Below, piece by piece: positions 8,527-16,770 of a stretch of 64,000 nt of DNA. Made by a program: the position numbers and the translations under genes. Positions within the stretch are counted from its first letter, which is position 1. Each line of letters opens with the position of its first letter. The DNA comes from CAVVUC01 sp963751395. GTDB taxonomy: Bacteria > Verrucomicrobiota > Verrucomicrobiia > Chthoniobacterales > Chthoniobacteraceae. The stretch lies in assembly GCA_963751395.1 (NCBI GenBank), contig CAVVUC010000004.1:372001-436000 (forward strand), in the 5' to 3' direction. The notes under the pieces are model-generated. The model ran no database searches, had not been told where the DNA came from, and saw nothing but the letters and a program-made list of their open reading frames with translations.

Positions 8527-8858
8527 TGAATACCCAAGCGCTCGGCTCGAATAGTAAGGCCGCCAGCCCTTGGCTCACGCTCGCACAGCACGCCACTGAC
8601 AAGTTCAAGGACGACCCGTCCGGACGGAGTCCATGGTGGTCATGTCCCGGCGAGAAGATGGATCGCCTGTTCGTCGTCCTTCCCCAATCACGGCAAGTGG
8701 TTCGCTTTGACCAACTCAGTCGCCAGCGGTGGCTCTACCGCCTCGCGCTCGGCCAGCCCCATCAGCAGGATTTCATCGAAACCGTTTCCCAGCTTCCCAA
8801 AGATGGGCGGCACAAATACGCCTTGTGCCTTTCTGCCTGGAAAAACGGCTCGACATGA
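8424..8858 (+). pseudogene. C-terminal fragment of a large SNF2/DEAD-type helicase
   Basis: The frame opens in the middle of helicase motif VI: DLCSSPLDLEQREGRIQRFG, with the arginine finger QREGR. It continues with PWWSCPGEKMDRLFVVLPQS and YRLALGQPHQQDFIETV. This pairing of motif VI with a PWW..E..LP.S tail is what I know from large helicases of defence loci, including DISARM-like sets. The ATP-binding half is absent. The 5' junction is at about 8430, where it abuts the truncated phage protease. Confidence 0.65.
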
Positions 8859-9081
8859 CTTCGCTTGGTTGATTACCACCCGAACAAGCGCGATTCCGGT
8901 TAAGTTTGGGGAAATCGAAAATTCCTCGGCCATAGCAATCTGCACGACGCAGCCCGACATTGAGGTTGCCGATTCCTGCCGATTTTTGCTGAAATGCGGC
9001 CGAGGGGTGGTATTCTATAAGTGCATGAAAAAACAGCACTTACAGCAGAATAATAATCCTGCTGGCGAGTGTAAATCGTCC

Positions 9082-9106
9082 GTTCGAATCCCGTTAGGGT
9101 CGCCAT
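9082..9106 (+). repeat. Attachment site copy 2
   Basis: This is an exact 25 bp copy of the tRNA-Glu 3' end (see 1511-1535) without the rest of the tRNA. It closes the first island, and the second integrase gene begins about 95 bp further on. It could serve both as the right end of island 1 and the left end of island 2. No third copy was seen by eye further right. Confidence 0.88.
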
Positions 9107-9201
9107 TGTAAGCGACACGACACCAGCACGTTGCAGTGATTTCGTTTCTTGGAGCTTGGTTTTTCAGCCAGTTTTCAGACAGTATCTATGCAATTGCGCG
9201 T

Positions 9202-10485
9202 ATGAAAACGAAGTCTGAAAAGTTTCCCCTGTGCGTCCGGCGCGGCTCCTCGGTCGTGAAAATCTACCGGGACAAAACGAAGGCTAGCGGCACTTACTAC
9301 GTCGTGAAATTCTACATGGGGGGGCGGCGATGCGGCTTGAACTTCCCAGACCTCGATAAAGCGAAGGCGGAAGCAGAAGCCAAGGCTGCGCAGCTTTCGC
9401 GAGGCGATCTCGAAGCACTACATATTACCGGCACGGATCGTCACATTTACGGGCGTGCATTGGAGGCTATCCGTCCGTTCGACGTTTCACTGGATGCGGC
9501 TGCGCTGGAATACGCAGATGCCAAGAAAATCCTCACCGGCTTTTCGCTGGCGGAGGCTGCACGCTTTTACATGCGCCACCACGGGCGCGATATTCGCCCG
9601 AAGGCCGTCGCGGAAGCGGTGGCGGAAATGATCGCAGCCAAGGCGGAAAAGGGGGTGAGCGCGACCTATCTCGCCAACCTGCGGTATCGCTTGGGCGCGC
9701 TGGCCGAAGCATTTCATTGCAACGTGAATGCCATCGTTCCTGATGATCTGCGTGCATTTCTCGAAGGTCTCACCCTCGCACCACGCGGGTTCAACAACAT
9801 GCTCGGCTGTATCGGCACTTTTTTCGCTTTCTGCCAAGATCGTGGCTGGCTCTCAAAAGAATCGCACTTGCTCGCCGGCATCGAGAAGCGGAGGGAAAAG
9901 GCCGTACCTGTGGAAATCTTCACCCCGGCAGAAATGGGTGAACTCCTCGCGTACTGCTCTTCCGAGTTGATCCCATGCCTCGCACTGGCAGCGTTCGCGG
10001 GATTGCGCTCTGAGGAGATTCTGCGCCTCGATTGGGCAGACGTGGATCGCCGCCCCGGATTCATCGAGATTGCTGCGGATAAGGCAAAAACAGCCTCACG
10101 GCGTCTTGTGCCTATCTCGGCCAATCTTGCGCAATGGCTGGCTGTTTCCGAGCGAGGCAGCGGTGGGCGCGTATGGCAGCACAGCAAGGCATGGTTTTTT
10201 GAATCACAACGGGGCACCGTGAAAGCGGTTAATGTTGCTCGCCAAAAGCAATCAAAGAAAGCAACCGGCTTTGAATGGAAGGCAAACGCATTGCGCCACA
10301 GCTTTATCTCCTATCGTTTGGCAGAGATTCAAGACGTGAACCGCGTGGCGCTGGAGGCGGGTAACTCTCCAAAGATGATTTTTCAGCACTATCGCGAACT
10401 GGTCACGCCAGTCGAAGCGCAGAGGTGGTTTTCCCTCGTGCCTGACGAAGCCACAAACATCGTCCCGATGGAGGTTGCATCGTGA
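9202..10485 (+). CDS. int: Tyrosine-type site-specific integrase
   Basis: The 427 aa product has an N-terminal arm-type domain (SSVVKIYRDK), a helical core-binding domain (about 130-230) and a catalytic domain. The first catalytic Arg is in GLRSEEI (about 270) and the Lys in ADKAKTASRR (about 297). The box II Arg is in NALRHSF, where the usual His of HxxR is Asn. GNSPKMIFQHY holds the nucleophile Tyr, again with Asn in place of the usual His. I chose the ATG at 9202 because the frame upstream (to 9136) is hydrophobic and unlike integrases. The tRNA-Glu att copy lies about 95 bp upstream, so this enzyme probably made the second insertion at the same tRNA. Confidence 0.9.
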   Translation: MKTKSEKFPLCVRRGSSVVKIYRDKTKASGTYYVVKFYMGGRRCGLNFPDLDKAKAEAEAKAAQLSRGDLEALHITGTDRHIYGRALEAIRPFDVSLDAAALEYADAKKILTGFSLAEAARFYMRHHGRDIRPKAVAEAVAEMIAAKAEKGVSATYLANLRYRLGALAEAFHCNVNAIVPDDLRAFLEGLTLAPRGFNNMLGCIGTFFAFCQDRGWLSKESHLLAGIEKRREKAVPVEIFTPAEMGELLAYCSSELIPCLALAAFAGLRSEEILRLDWADVDRRPGFIEIAADKAKTASRRLVPISANLAQWLAVSERGSGGRVWQHSKAWFFESQRGTVKAVNVARQKQSKKATGFEWKANALRHSFISYRLAEIQDVNRVALEAGNSPKMIFQHYRELVTPVEAQRWFSLVPDEATNIVPMEVAS

Positions 10486-11002
10486 ATAAGCAAAAGCTTC
10501 CAACGCAGGAGGAACTTGCACGGCTCGCCGCTCTGGTATTCCCCGTTTGCAGGGAGCAAAGGGTTCCCCCGAATACCCAGATCACGAAATACGGGCCGAG
10601 AAACCTGTCACGGGAAGAAGCCTCAGTGATGCTTGCGGCGCGCCTTTGGCTCTACGCAGGCGAGTATTCCGAGAAAATCGAACAGGCAGTGAGCGCCTCC
10701 AACAAGGGAATACTTGGGCGATCGTGGGTGATCCTCGACGGGCTGCCCTGTTTGAAAAGCTCGCCGGGTTGGGAAGGACAGAGGTCTTCGGCTTAGAACA
10801 AGCATGGAAGTGGACCAAAGAAAACGCCTCGACGAAGAAAGACAAACGGCTCAGTTTTGGAGGTTTCAAAGACCTTCTGAACGAATTTGACAAAGGCAAA
10901 CGGCCCATCGCGTTCATCCCCGTTGAGCATCTTCGGAAATTCCTTTCGTGGCGAACAGCGCGGCGTTCGGCACAGAAGAAGAAGAGTAGAGAAGAAAAGT
11001 GA
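10482..11002 (+). pseudogene. Hypothetical island gene, frameshifted in the middle
   Basis: The start ATG overlaps the integrase stop by 4 bp, indicating translational coupling. The first frame (NKQKLPTQEELARLAALVFP.. to ..EQAVSASNKG) and the second (AALFEKLAGLGRTEVFGLEQ.. to the stop at 11002) both look like real protein but are in different frames, changing between about 10690 and 10760. Joined, they would give about 170 aa, mostly helical and charged. No family is recognised. Genes of this kind directly behind integrases in such islands are common and of unknown role. Confidence 0.55.
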
Positions 11003-11234
11003 CCGCACCGGAAATGGAGCGGGGAATCCCGGCCCGCGGGTTGTCAAATAAATTTGTGAAAAAGTAAGGGCTGAACCCAGCAGACGGGGACTGAGGCGAG
11101 GCGGACAATTACGCGAACACCTCCGTGTTTGGTATTCGTTCAGGCGGACAACAGGTCGCAAGCAGCGGATGGCGGCAAGGTTTCGGGCGGACACGAAAAA
11201 GGCGCAGAAAACACGTGCGTATCTTCGCCGTGTC

Positions 11235-11453
11235 ATGAACTTCGCACCAATTAACACGCTGGGTCTGGCCGCCACCGCGAGCACAGACGAAATCCTCGAA
11301 AAACCTGAAACCGCTGGGCGCCTTAAAGTCTCGCCGCGCACCCTCGATGAATGGATGCGCAAAGGATGGGTACCCTACCTTAAAATCGGAAAGACTGTTA
11401 GGTTCCGCTGGGCCGACGTTCTGGAGAAACTCGCGCAGAATCGGGTCAACTAA
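11235..11453 (+). CDS. Excisionase-like helix-turn-helix protein
   Basis: The product is 72 aa from the ATG at 11235; the frame could extend to 11169. Residues about 28-66 form a MerR/excisionase-type winged HTH with SPRTLDEWMRKGWVPYLKIG and VRFRWADVLEKL, where the second part is the wing. Such proteins direct integrase towards excision or regulate island genes. It lies 230 bp after the frameshifted gene, on the integrase strand. It looks intact. Confidence 0.75.
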   Translation: MNFAPINTLGLAATASTDEILEKPETAGRLKVSPRTLDEWMRKGWVPYLKIGKTVRFRWADVLEKLAQNRVN

Positions 11454-11726
11454 ACGGGGGAGTAATGAGCGTGAAAAGACATCCCAACATTGTCGAGGCT
11501 TTGCCCATTCCGCTGTCTCCACCTTCTCCAACAAACAAAAGGCAGCTTCCGCTTCATAGCCACCCCGCAGCAGCCTTGCTTTAAGGGCTTCTGAACATTC
11601 CTGTGGGACAGCCACATTCCTGATTGCGTCAGAGATCATCCGAAAATCCTAAATCCTCAACTCGCAAACATGAAGCTAAAGCCCTGTAACTCAGAGGCTC
11701 CTATCCTCTTTGCCTTGTCTTATAGG
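11454..11726. other. Stretch without a recognised gene
   Basis: On the minus strand an open frame from 11639 reads MISDAIRNVAVPQECSEALK and continues in a protein-like way for about 55 codons, then runs antisense through the HTH gene. It may be the scrap of a gene brought in with the island. I do not recognise it and do not call it as a gene. Confidence 0.3.
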
Positions 11727-11971
11727 ATGGGTCTGATTTATTTTTATTTATTGGGTGGCGAAAAGATCATTACAGGAAAACAGTGGTTGCTTATGTAATG
11801 GCCTTGATATGGTGTGTGCCTTATTTGCTGATGACTTATTCACTGACGGGTAAGCCTTTTTACTGGGGAAGTTCCGGCGGGCTATCGCTCTATTGGATGT
11901 CCACACCTTATGACACTGAAATGGGGGACTGGTTTTCCAAGATAGATGTCAAAGAACGTCCGGAATTATTC

Positions 11972-11987
11972 CACCACAGGGATTTCT
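11972..11987 (+). repeat. Target duplication (left copy) of the IS481/ISNCY-like element
   Basis: CACCACAGGGATTTCT occurs here and at 15045-15060, directly outside the TGTCGTG terminal repeats. In the glycosyltransferase frame it encodes HHRDF(F). Confidence 0.85.
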
Positions 11988-12921
11988 TGTCGTGGTGCGA
12001 TCAAAACCGGAAAGGACTGTGCGATCAAAAGCGGAAAAATTAAGGGGCGCAGTCGAAAGGATTTGGCGTGGCACGAAGCCTGAGCGCATCGTCCGCCTGC
12101 TGATGCGGAGGATAGGGCTCTGCGGGGACGCAACCTGAGCGCCAACGTCGGCCAGATAAACGGTCGGTCGGGCTGTCACCCGAGATCGGGCGGCGGCCCG
12201 GCTAGCCCTGACCGGCATCTGCAAGAATGCGTAAAATCCAACCTCCTGCTACAGGTGGCGTGATGAAAAACCACAACTCGCCCGTCGTCTTTCTCCTCCA
12301 TTCGTCCGCCACCTGTTTGCCCGCTTGCGAGCCGGAGAGCTTTGCGCCGTCGCTCTGGCCGCCGAACTGGGCCTGGGCCTGACCCGCGTTTACGAGCTTC
12401 GCGCCAGCTACCTTTTCGCCTGCGCCCAAGGACGCGCCAACATCCGGCAACCGGAGCTTTCGGGCGGCGACCACCGCCCGGACTGGCCGGCCGACGCGGC
12501 CGATCTGGCCACCCGCCTTCTCTGCTCCTCGCCCCGCTCCTCCTACAGTGCCGTCGCCAGCGAACTGCTCCGCCGCCTCGGCTTCAAAACCAACCGCGCC
12601 AGTGTCCGCCGCTGGGCCATCGCCCACAAGCTCGCCCCCGACACACGCTATAAAAATCCCGCAAAGCCCGTCCGCCGCTGGCAGGCCCGTGACTACGGCG
12701 CCCTCTGGCAATACGACGCCACCCCTCATGGCTTCCTCCCCGGCATCTCCAGCAAGCAAGTTCTCCTCAACATCCTCGACGACGCCACCCGCCTGAACAC
12801 CGGCGCGCACCTCTATCCCTCCGAGTCGCTCCCCGCCCACCTCGACTTCCTCTCCCGCGCCTTCCTCGCCCACGGCCTGCCGCTCGCGCTCTACGTTGAC
12901 TACCACTACTCCGAAAATAGA

Positions 12922-14160
12922 TCAGGAAGTCATGGGAATGGGGGTGAGTGCGACTTGGTAGCCGAGGTTTTGGAGGCGGCTGGTGAGGCGCGCGATGATC
13001 TGCCCTGAATTGCGGCGCTCGAAGTAGTCGGCACCGAGGTCTTGCCAGATGCTGTCGCGAGAGAGCATGTGGTAGATGCTGACCAAGATGCTGCGGGCCA
13101 CCGCGATCATCGCCCGCTTTTTGCCCCGTTTGGAGACGAGCCGTTTGTAGAGGCTTTGCAGATAGGTTTCTTTGGTGTGGGCAGCGGCATGGGCGGCTTC
13201 CACCAGGGCGTTCTTCAGCGCCTGGTTGCCGTGGCGGATGCGGCTGCTGCGTCGCTTGCCTGCGCTTTCATTGTTTCCAGGACACAAGCCAGCCCAGGAG
13301 ACCAAATGGTTGGCGTCTGGGAACCGGCTCATATCCGTGCCGACTTCGGCGAGAATGACCTGGGCCAGGCGCTGGTTGATGCCTGGAGTCCCATCGAGCT
13401 TGTCGAGGGTGGCCTGGTCCTTTTGCAGCCGGCGTGCGACCTCCTGGCCGACCTCCTCGATTTGCTCCTCGAAGAAGTCGATGTCGGCCAGCAATTGGGC
13501 GATGATGAGCCGGTGATGGGCGCGCAGCACGCCTTCGAGGGCCTTCTGCAACTGCTCTTTCTTGGCACGCAACCGGCCCTTGGCCAAATCCGACAAGGCT
13601 TTCCGATCGGTGCGTCCTTCCAGCAAGCCATGGAGCATCGCCGTGGCCGAGACTCCGGTGATGTCGCTGACGACACTGGCCAGCTTGATATTCGTGCCTT
13701 CCAGGGCTTTTTGCAGTTCGTTGACCGCTTGGACCCGGCGCCCCACCAGATTGCTGCGGTGGCGGGTCAGTTCGCGCAACTCACGCTGCGCCTGCGGCGG
13801 AATGAAACTGCCGCGCATCAGTCCGTGACGGAGCAGATCGCCAATCCACTCGGCATCGGCCACGTCGGTCTTGCGACCCGGCACCGCCTTGACGTGCTGC
13901 GCATTGACCACCAGCAACTCAAAATGGCCTTCAAGCAAATTGTAGATGGGCTTCCAATAGACGCCGGTGCTTTCCATCGCGACATGGGTCACGGCGTGGC
14001 TCTGCAGCCAGTCGCTCAAGGCCAGCAGATCGGCAGTCATGGTGCCAAAGCTGCGAGTTTCCCTGGCCGTTTGGCCAGTCAGCGGACTATTCCAGACGCA
14101 GGCGACAACGCTCTTCTTGTGAACGTCGAGGCCGGCACAATGTTCGTAGATAACTTGCAT
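12922..14160 (-). CDS. IS110-family transposase (DEDD/serine bridge recombinase)
   Basis: The 412 aa product is apparently intact. The RuvC-like DEDD domain shows Asp in AGLDVHKKS (about 11), Glu in VAMESTGVYWKPI (about 62) and Asp residues in GRKTDVADAEWIGDLLRHG (about 97-105). A coiled-coil middle follows. The C-terminal Tnp domain has DGTPGINQRLAQVILAEVG and LVSWAGLCPGNNESAGKRRS, which holds the conserved Ser nucleophile region. IS110 enzymes recombine a circular element with a target under direction of a structured RNA from the element; see the leader annotation. Confidence 0.93.
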   Translation of the reverse strand: MQVIYEHCAGLDVHKKSVVACVWNSPLTGQTARETRSFGTMTADLLALSDWLQSHAVTHVAMESTGVYWKPIYNLLEGHFELLVVNAQHVKAVPGRKTDVADAEWIGDLLRHGLMRGSFIPPQAQRELRELTRHRSNLVGRRVQAVNELQKALEGTNIKLASVVSDITGVSATAMLHGLLEGRTDRKALSDLAKGRLRAKKEQLQKALEGVLRAHHRLIIAQLLADIDFFEEQIEEVGQEVARRLQKDQATLDKLDGTPGINQRLAQVILAEVGTDMSRFPDANHLVSWAGLCPGNNESAGKRRSSRIRHGNQALKNALVEAAHAAAHTKETYLQSLYKRLVSKRGKKRAMIAVARSILVSIYHMLSRDSIWQDLGADYFERRNSGQIIARLTSRLQNLGYQVALTPIPMTS

Positions 14161-14434
14161 GATCAGAGGTTCCTCCAGGGGTTAATGGTTTCAGATTGGA
14201 ACCGTCCAGCTTTGGAGAATGCCCGGCAGATGAATACTCTACTCCGCGCGTTCCGCCGCGCTCCTTGCGGAGCGCAGGTTGACGCAATGTGTGGTGCAAA
14301 ACAGGCATTCCAGTCAGACTCGTTCGCGGGCTTACATGCACCAAGGGGAAAAACGACTTGTATCCAGGCAGGACGGTTCACGCATAACACTAACCCCATT
14401 TTCATGCTGCGTGGTGAACGCAGTTCATGGGGAC
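14161..14434 (-). ncRNA. Candidate bridge RNA in the IS110 5' leader
   Basis: The leader is non-coding. Read on the minus strand, GAACGAGT (plus 14318-14325) equals the left side of the occupied target plus the AG core. About 23 nt later ACCAC (plus 14291-14295) is complementary to the right side of the target. Further on, CGGAGTAG (plus 14239-14246) equals the element's own right end plus core (plus 12906-12913). A target loop followed by a donor loop, each holding a guide that spans the core, is the known layout of IS621-type bridge RNAs. The second donor guide (GGG near plus 14223-14225, against TCCCC at the left end) is weak. The RNA ends are not defined. Confidence 0.68.
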
Positions 14435-15044
14435 TCGTTCTTTTTCACCCACACCCCCGACGCCTTCACCCAGCTCGGAGAGGCCCTGCACTTCTACGGC
14501 ATCGCCCTGCGCTACGCCCCCACGCCCCAGGCCAAAGGCAAAATCGAACGCCGCCACGACTACTGGCAAAAACGCCTCCCGCCCCTCTTCGCCGCCAACT
14601 CCATCCGCGCCATCGAGCCTGCAAACACCCTGCTCGAAGCCCTTATCGCCCACGCCAACCACCATGAAGTCCACCGCGAACTGGGCACCACCGCGCAGGC
14701 TGCCCACCAGCTCGCCCTCTCCAGGAAGCACTCCAGCATCCGCCCCGCCCCCGCCTGCCCCTGGTGGCGCTTCCTCTGGAGCCAACGCTCAAACCTCCGC
14801 GTCGGCGACGACAGCAAAGTCCCCGTCCGCAACCTCCGCCTCTCCATCGACGCTCCTCCCCGCTCCAAAGTCGTCCGCTGCCTCCTCCCAGACGGCGACA
14901 TCTTCTTCCTCAATGCTCCTCCATCGAAAAACACCCTCCCAACCCTCCTCCTTCACTCGCCTCCCTTCTAAACACTTCCCAATCAGTAAAATTCTTTCCG
15001 CTTTTGATCGCACACACTTTTCCGCTTTTGAGTGCTACACGACA

Positions 15045-15060
15045 CACCACAGGGATTTCT
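15045..15060 (+). repeat. Target duplication (right copy) of the IS481/ISNCY-like element
   Basis: Exact copy of 11972-11987 immediately after the right terminal repeat. The glycosyltransferase frame resumes through it. Confidence 0.85.
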
Positions 15061-15105
15061 TTGACAAAATGGCTGGACTCTCTGACGTTGAGAAGGATGG
15101 TATTA

Positions 15106-16211
15106 ATGCGGCAAAAAGATAGCACCCTTGCTGCGGGTGTGCCAGGATGGGGTAATGAAGGAAGACGGACGCAAGATGAACAAGGAGCAGCAAAAGGCGG
15201 CCCGGCAGCGTGCGATGAAGCTGCTGGACTCCGGATGGATGCAAGCGGATGTGGCCCAGGCGGTGGGCATGCATGTGCGCACCGTGCGCCAATGGGGGCA
15301 GCACCGGCGCGAGCACGGCATCCAATCCCTGTTGGCCGACGCGCGCGGGCGTGAGGTGGGCGACGGACGCACTCTCGGGAAAGAGCAGGAGAGGGAGATT
15401 CAAAAGCTCATCCGCGACAAGCTGCCCGACCAGTTGAAACTGCCCTTCGCGCTGTGGACGCGCAAGGCGGTGGCGCAACTCATTGAGTTCCGCTACGGGA
15501 TCAAGTTGCCCGTGCGCACGATGGGCGAGTATTTGAAGCGCTGGGGTTTCACTCCGCAAAAGCCCCTCAAGAGGGCCTATGAACAGCAACCCAAGGCGGT
15601 GAAGAAGTGGCTGAGGGAGACTTATCCTGCCATCGCCGTGCAGGCCGGGGTCGAAGATGCGGAGATTTTCTGGGGCGACCAGACCGGGGTGAACAACCAA
15701 CCCAACGCGCCGCGCGGCTATGCTCCCAAAGGACAGACCCCCACGGTGAGCCAGCGTTCCAAACGCTTCGGGTTTTCGGTGATGAGCGCGGTAACCAATC
15801 GCGGCAGCGCCCGGTGGATGGTTTACAAAGGGGCGCTCAACTCGACTCTGCTCATCAAATTCATGGCGCGACTCATCAAGCAGGCGGGCGGGCGCAAAGT
15901 GTATCTCATCCTCGACAACCTGCGCGTGCATCACAGCGCGCCGGTCAAAGAATGGCTGGCACTGCACACCGAAACGATCGCCGTGCATCACCTGCCCAGC
16001 TACAGCCCGGAACTCAACCCTGACGAGCGGCTCAACCGCGCGCTCAAAAGCAAGCTCTCCCAACTGCCCGCACCGCGCAACGCAAGCTGTCTGCACAAAC
16101 AGACGCTTGCTCAACTGCGCTCCTGCCATAAACAACCCGACATCATCCGGGCCTGCTTTCGTTCCTCCACCACTTCCTACGCCGCATGAAGGTTCTTTCT
16201 CTTTGCCGGAT
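15106..16211 (+). mobile_element. IS630-family element, copy 1 (1106 bp)
   Basis: The ends ATGCGGCAAAAAGATAGCACC and, reverse complemented, ATCCGGCAAAGAGAAAGAACC are 21 bp imperfect inverted repeats. They are flanked by the TA duplication (15104-15105 and 16212-16213) typical of IS630/Tc1 elements. Removing it restores the glycosyltransferase frame. Confidence 0.93.
15155..16189 (+). CDS. IS630-family transposase (copy 1)
   Basis: The 344 aa product starts at the ATG at 15155, preceded by GGATGGGG. An N-terminal helix-turn-helix pair binds the ends (MQADVAQAVGMHVRTVRQW). The DDE domain has Asp in EIFWGDQTGVNNQ, Asp in VYLILDNLRVHHS and Glu in YSPELNPDERLNRALKS. It is a single frame without the frameshift seen in some IS630 members. 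Its amino-acid sequence is the same as copy 2, so at least one jump is recent and the enzyme is likely active. Confidence 0.93.
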   Translation: MKEDGRKMNKEQQKAARQRAMKLLDSGWMQADVAQAVGMHVRTVRQWGQHRREHGIQSLLADARGREVGDGRTLGKEQEREIQKLIRDKLPDQLKLPFALWTRKAVAQLIEFRYGIKLPVRTMGEYLKRWGFTPQKPLKRAYEQQPKAVKKWLRETYPAIAVQAGVEDAEIFWGDQTGVNNQPNAPRGYAPKGQTPTVSQRSKRFGFSVMSAVTNRGSARWMVYKGALNSTLLIKFMARLIKQAGGRKVYLILDNLRVHHSAPVKEWLALHTETIAVHHLPSYSPELNPDERLNRALKSKLSQLPAPRNASCLHKQTLAQLRSCHKQPDIIRACFRSSTTSYAA

Positions 16212-16770
16212 TAATATCTTTAAGCGCCAAGCCAAATACTATATCATTCATTATCCTCTGAAATACGCTTTTAATTGGGCGGCAAATTTAGGCCGTTTAT
16301 TTTTTTCATATCCATTTTCATATACCCCCCAAAAAATGAGCACGTATTTTTACCTGTTACCCAATATGTTTATACTGGTACTTTTTGTTTTGAGTATTTA
16401 CCCGGCCGTTTTAAAGCATAAAGCGATACCTGGGGAAATATACGCATTGATTGTGGTTGCTTTGATTACACTTGGCGGCACATCGCTGCTGAGTGCATAT
16501 GATAGGCAGTTTCGCCCAATGGTTCCAATAATCGTGTTATGGCTATCTATAGTTTATCTTCGCCTTTTGAAGATAGAGTTGCGTTCTGATGTCGGAATTT
16601 CTGGGGAGCGAGGGGCGGCGGAAGGTTGAATTATAAGCACCCCCATCCTATAGTAGAAACCGCTCGCAGGGGGAGTGGTGCTCAAGAAATAGGAGATCGT
16701 CGCGGAATCTCCCGCAGCCAGGTTGAAGTTCCAGCTCAGAGCGCATCCGTAAAGTAGTTTGATGCTATTA

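Larger units (their letters stand above)
12907..14434 (-). mobile_element. IS110-family element (IS110 group, long 5' leader)
   Basis: The boundaries follow from restoring the interrupted transposase frame. Target DNA CGTTGACTACCA-CT-CGTTC is split at a CT core present at both ends (12906-12907 and 14434-14435). There are no terminal inverted repeats and no longer target duplication, as usual for IS110. The transposase start lies 274 bp from one end and its stop only about 15 bp from the other. This asymmetry marks the group whose guide RNA is encoded in the 5' leader. Confidence 0.88.
12325..14971 (+). pseudogene. IS481/ISNCY-like DDE transposase, split by IS110
   Basis: The N-terminal part (12325-12906) contains an HTH region (ALAAELGLGLTRVYELRASY), a second HTH and the first catalytic region (WQYDATPHGFLPG) with a second Asp in ALYVDYH. 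The C-terminal part resumes at 14435 with SFFFTHTPDAFTQLGEALHF and contains QAKGKIERRHDYWQKRLPPL, which holds the catalytic Glu, and ends at 14971. Removing 12907-14434 restores YVDYH-SFFFTH in frame. The true start is upstream of 12325; the frame stays open to about 12250 without a clear ATG. The gene is dead because of the insertion. Confidence 0.85.
11988..15044 (+). mobile_element. IS481/ISNCY-like element, interrupted by an IS110 element
   Basis: The left end TGTCGTGGTGCGATCAAAAC and the right end, reverse complemented, TGTCGTGTAGCACTCAAAAG are imperfect inverted repeats. Each end carries a second GATCAAAAGCGGAAA-type block 15-20 bp inside. A 16 bp target duplication flanks the element (11972-11987 and 15045-15060). 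Without the nested IS110 DNA (12907-14434) the element is about 1.5 kb with a single transposase gene. Confidence 0.85.
11727..16629 (+). pseudogene. GT39-like membrane glycosyltransferase, split by two IS insertions
   Basis: Three pieces of one reading frame can be joined. Piece 1 runs to 11987 (YSLTGKPFYWGSSGGLSLYW.. to ..ELFHHRDF). Piece 2 is 15045-15105 (HHRDFFDKMAGLSDVEKDGI). Piece 3 runs from 16212 (NIFKRQAKYYIIHYPLKYAF.. to ..LRLLKIELRSD). Removing the IS element plus one target duplication, then the IS630 plus one TA, restores HHRDFFDKMAGLSDVEKDGINIFKRQ without a frameshift. The LTGKPFYWGSSGG..YWMSTP signature and several membrane helices fit ArnT/RgtA-like lipid-sugar transferases. 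At 11798 the upstream frame (GGEKIITGKQWLLM) stops and a shifted frame carries on, so the 5' end is also damaged. Piece 3 is AT-rich compared with its surroundings, pointing to foreign origin. Confidence 0.75.

Noticed and set aside
9040..9111. Possible second tRNA at the att repeat
   Set aside because: Only the T arm and 3' acceptor strand are present; no D arm, anticodon arm or 5' acceptor strand can be folded.
14273..14290. GTTGAC at 14278-14283 matching the left side of the IS110 target
   Set aside because: It is in the wrong orientation for a right-target guide; GTGGT at 14291-14295 fits the expected pairing better.
13042..14667. 541-codon plus-strand frame across the IS110 region
   Set aside because: It is antisense to the IS110 transposase, and the apparent continuity into the next segment is chance.
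16637..16735. Short minus-strand segment reading SWNFNLAAGDSATISYFLST, like the end of a secreted beta protein
   Set aside because: Only about 35 codons between the glycosyltransferase and IS5 remnants, with no start or continuation. Too little to call.
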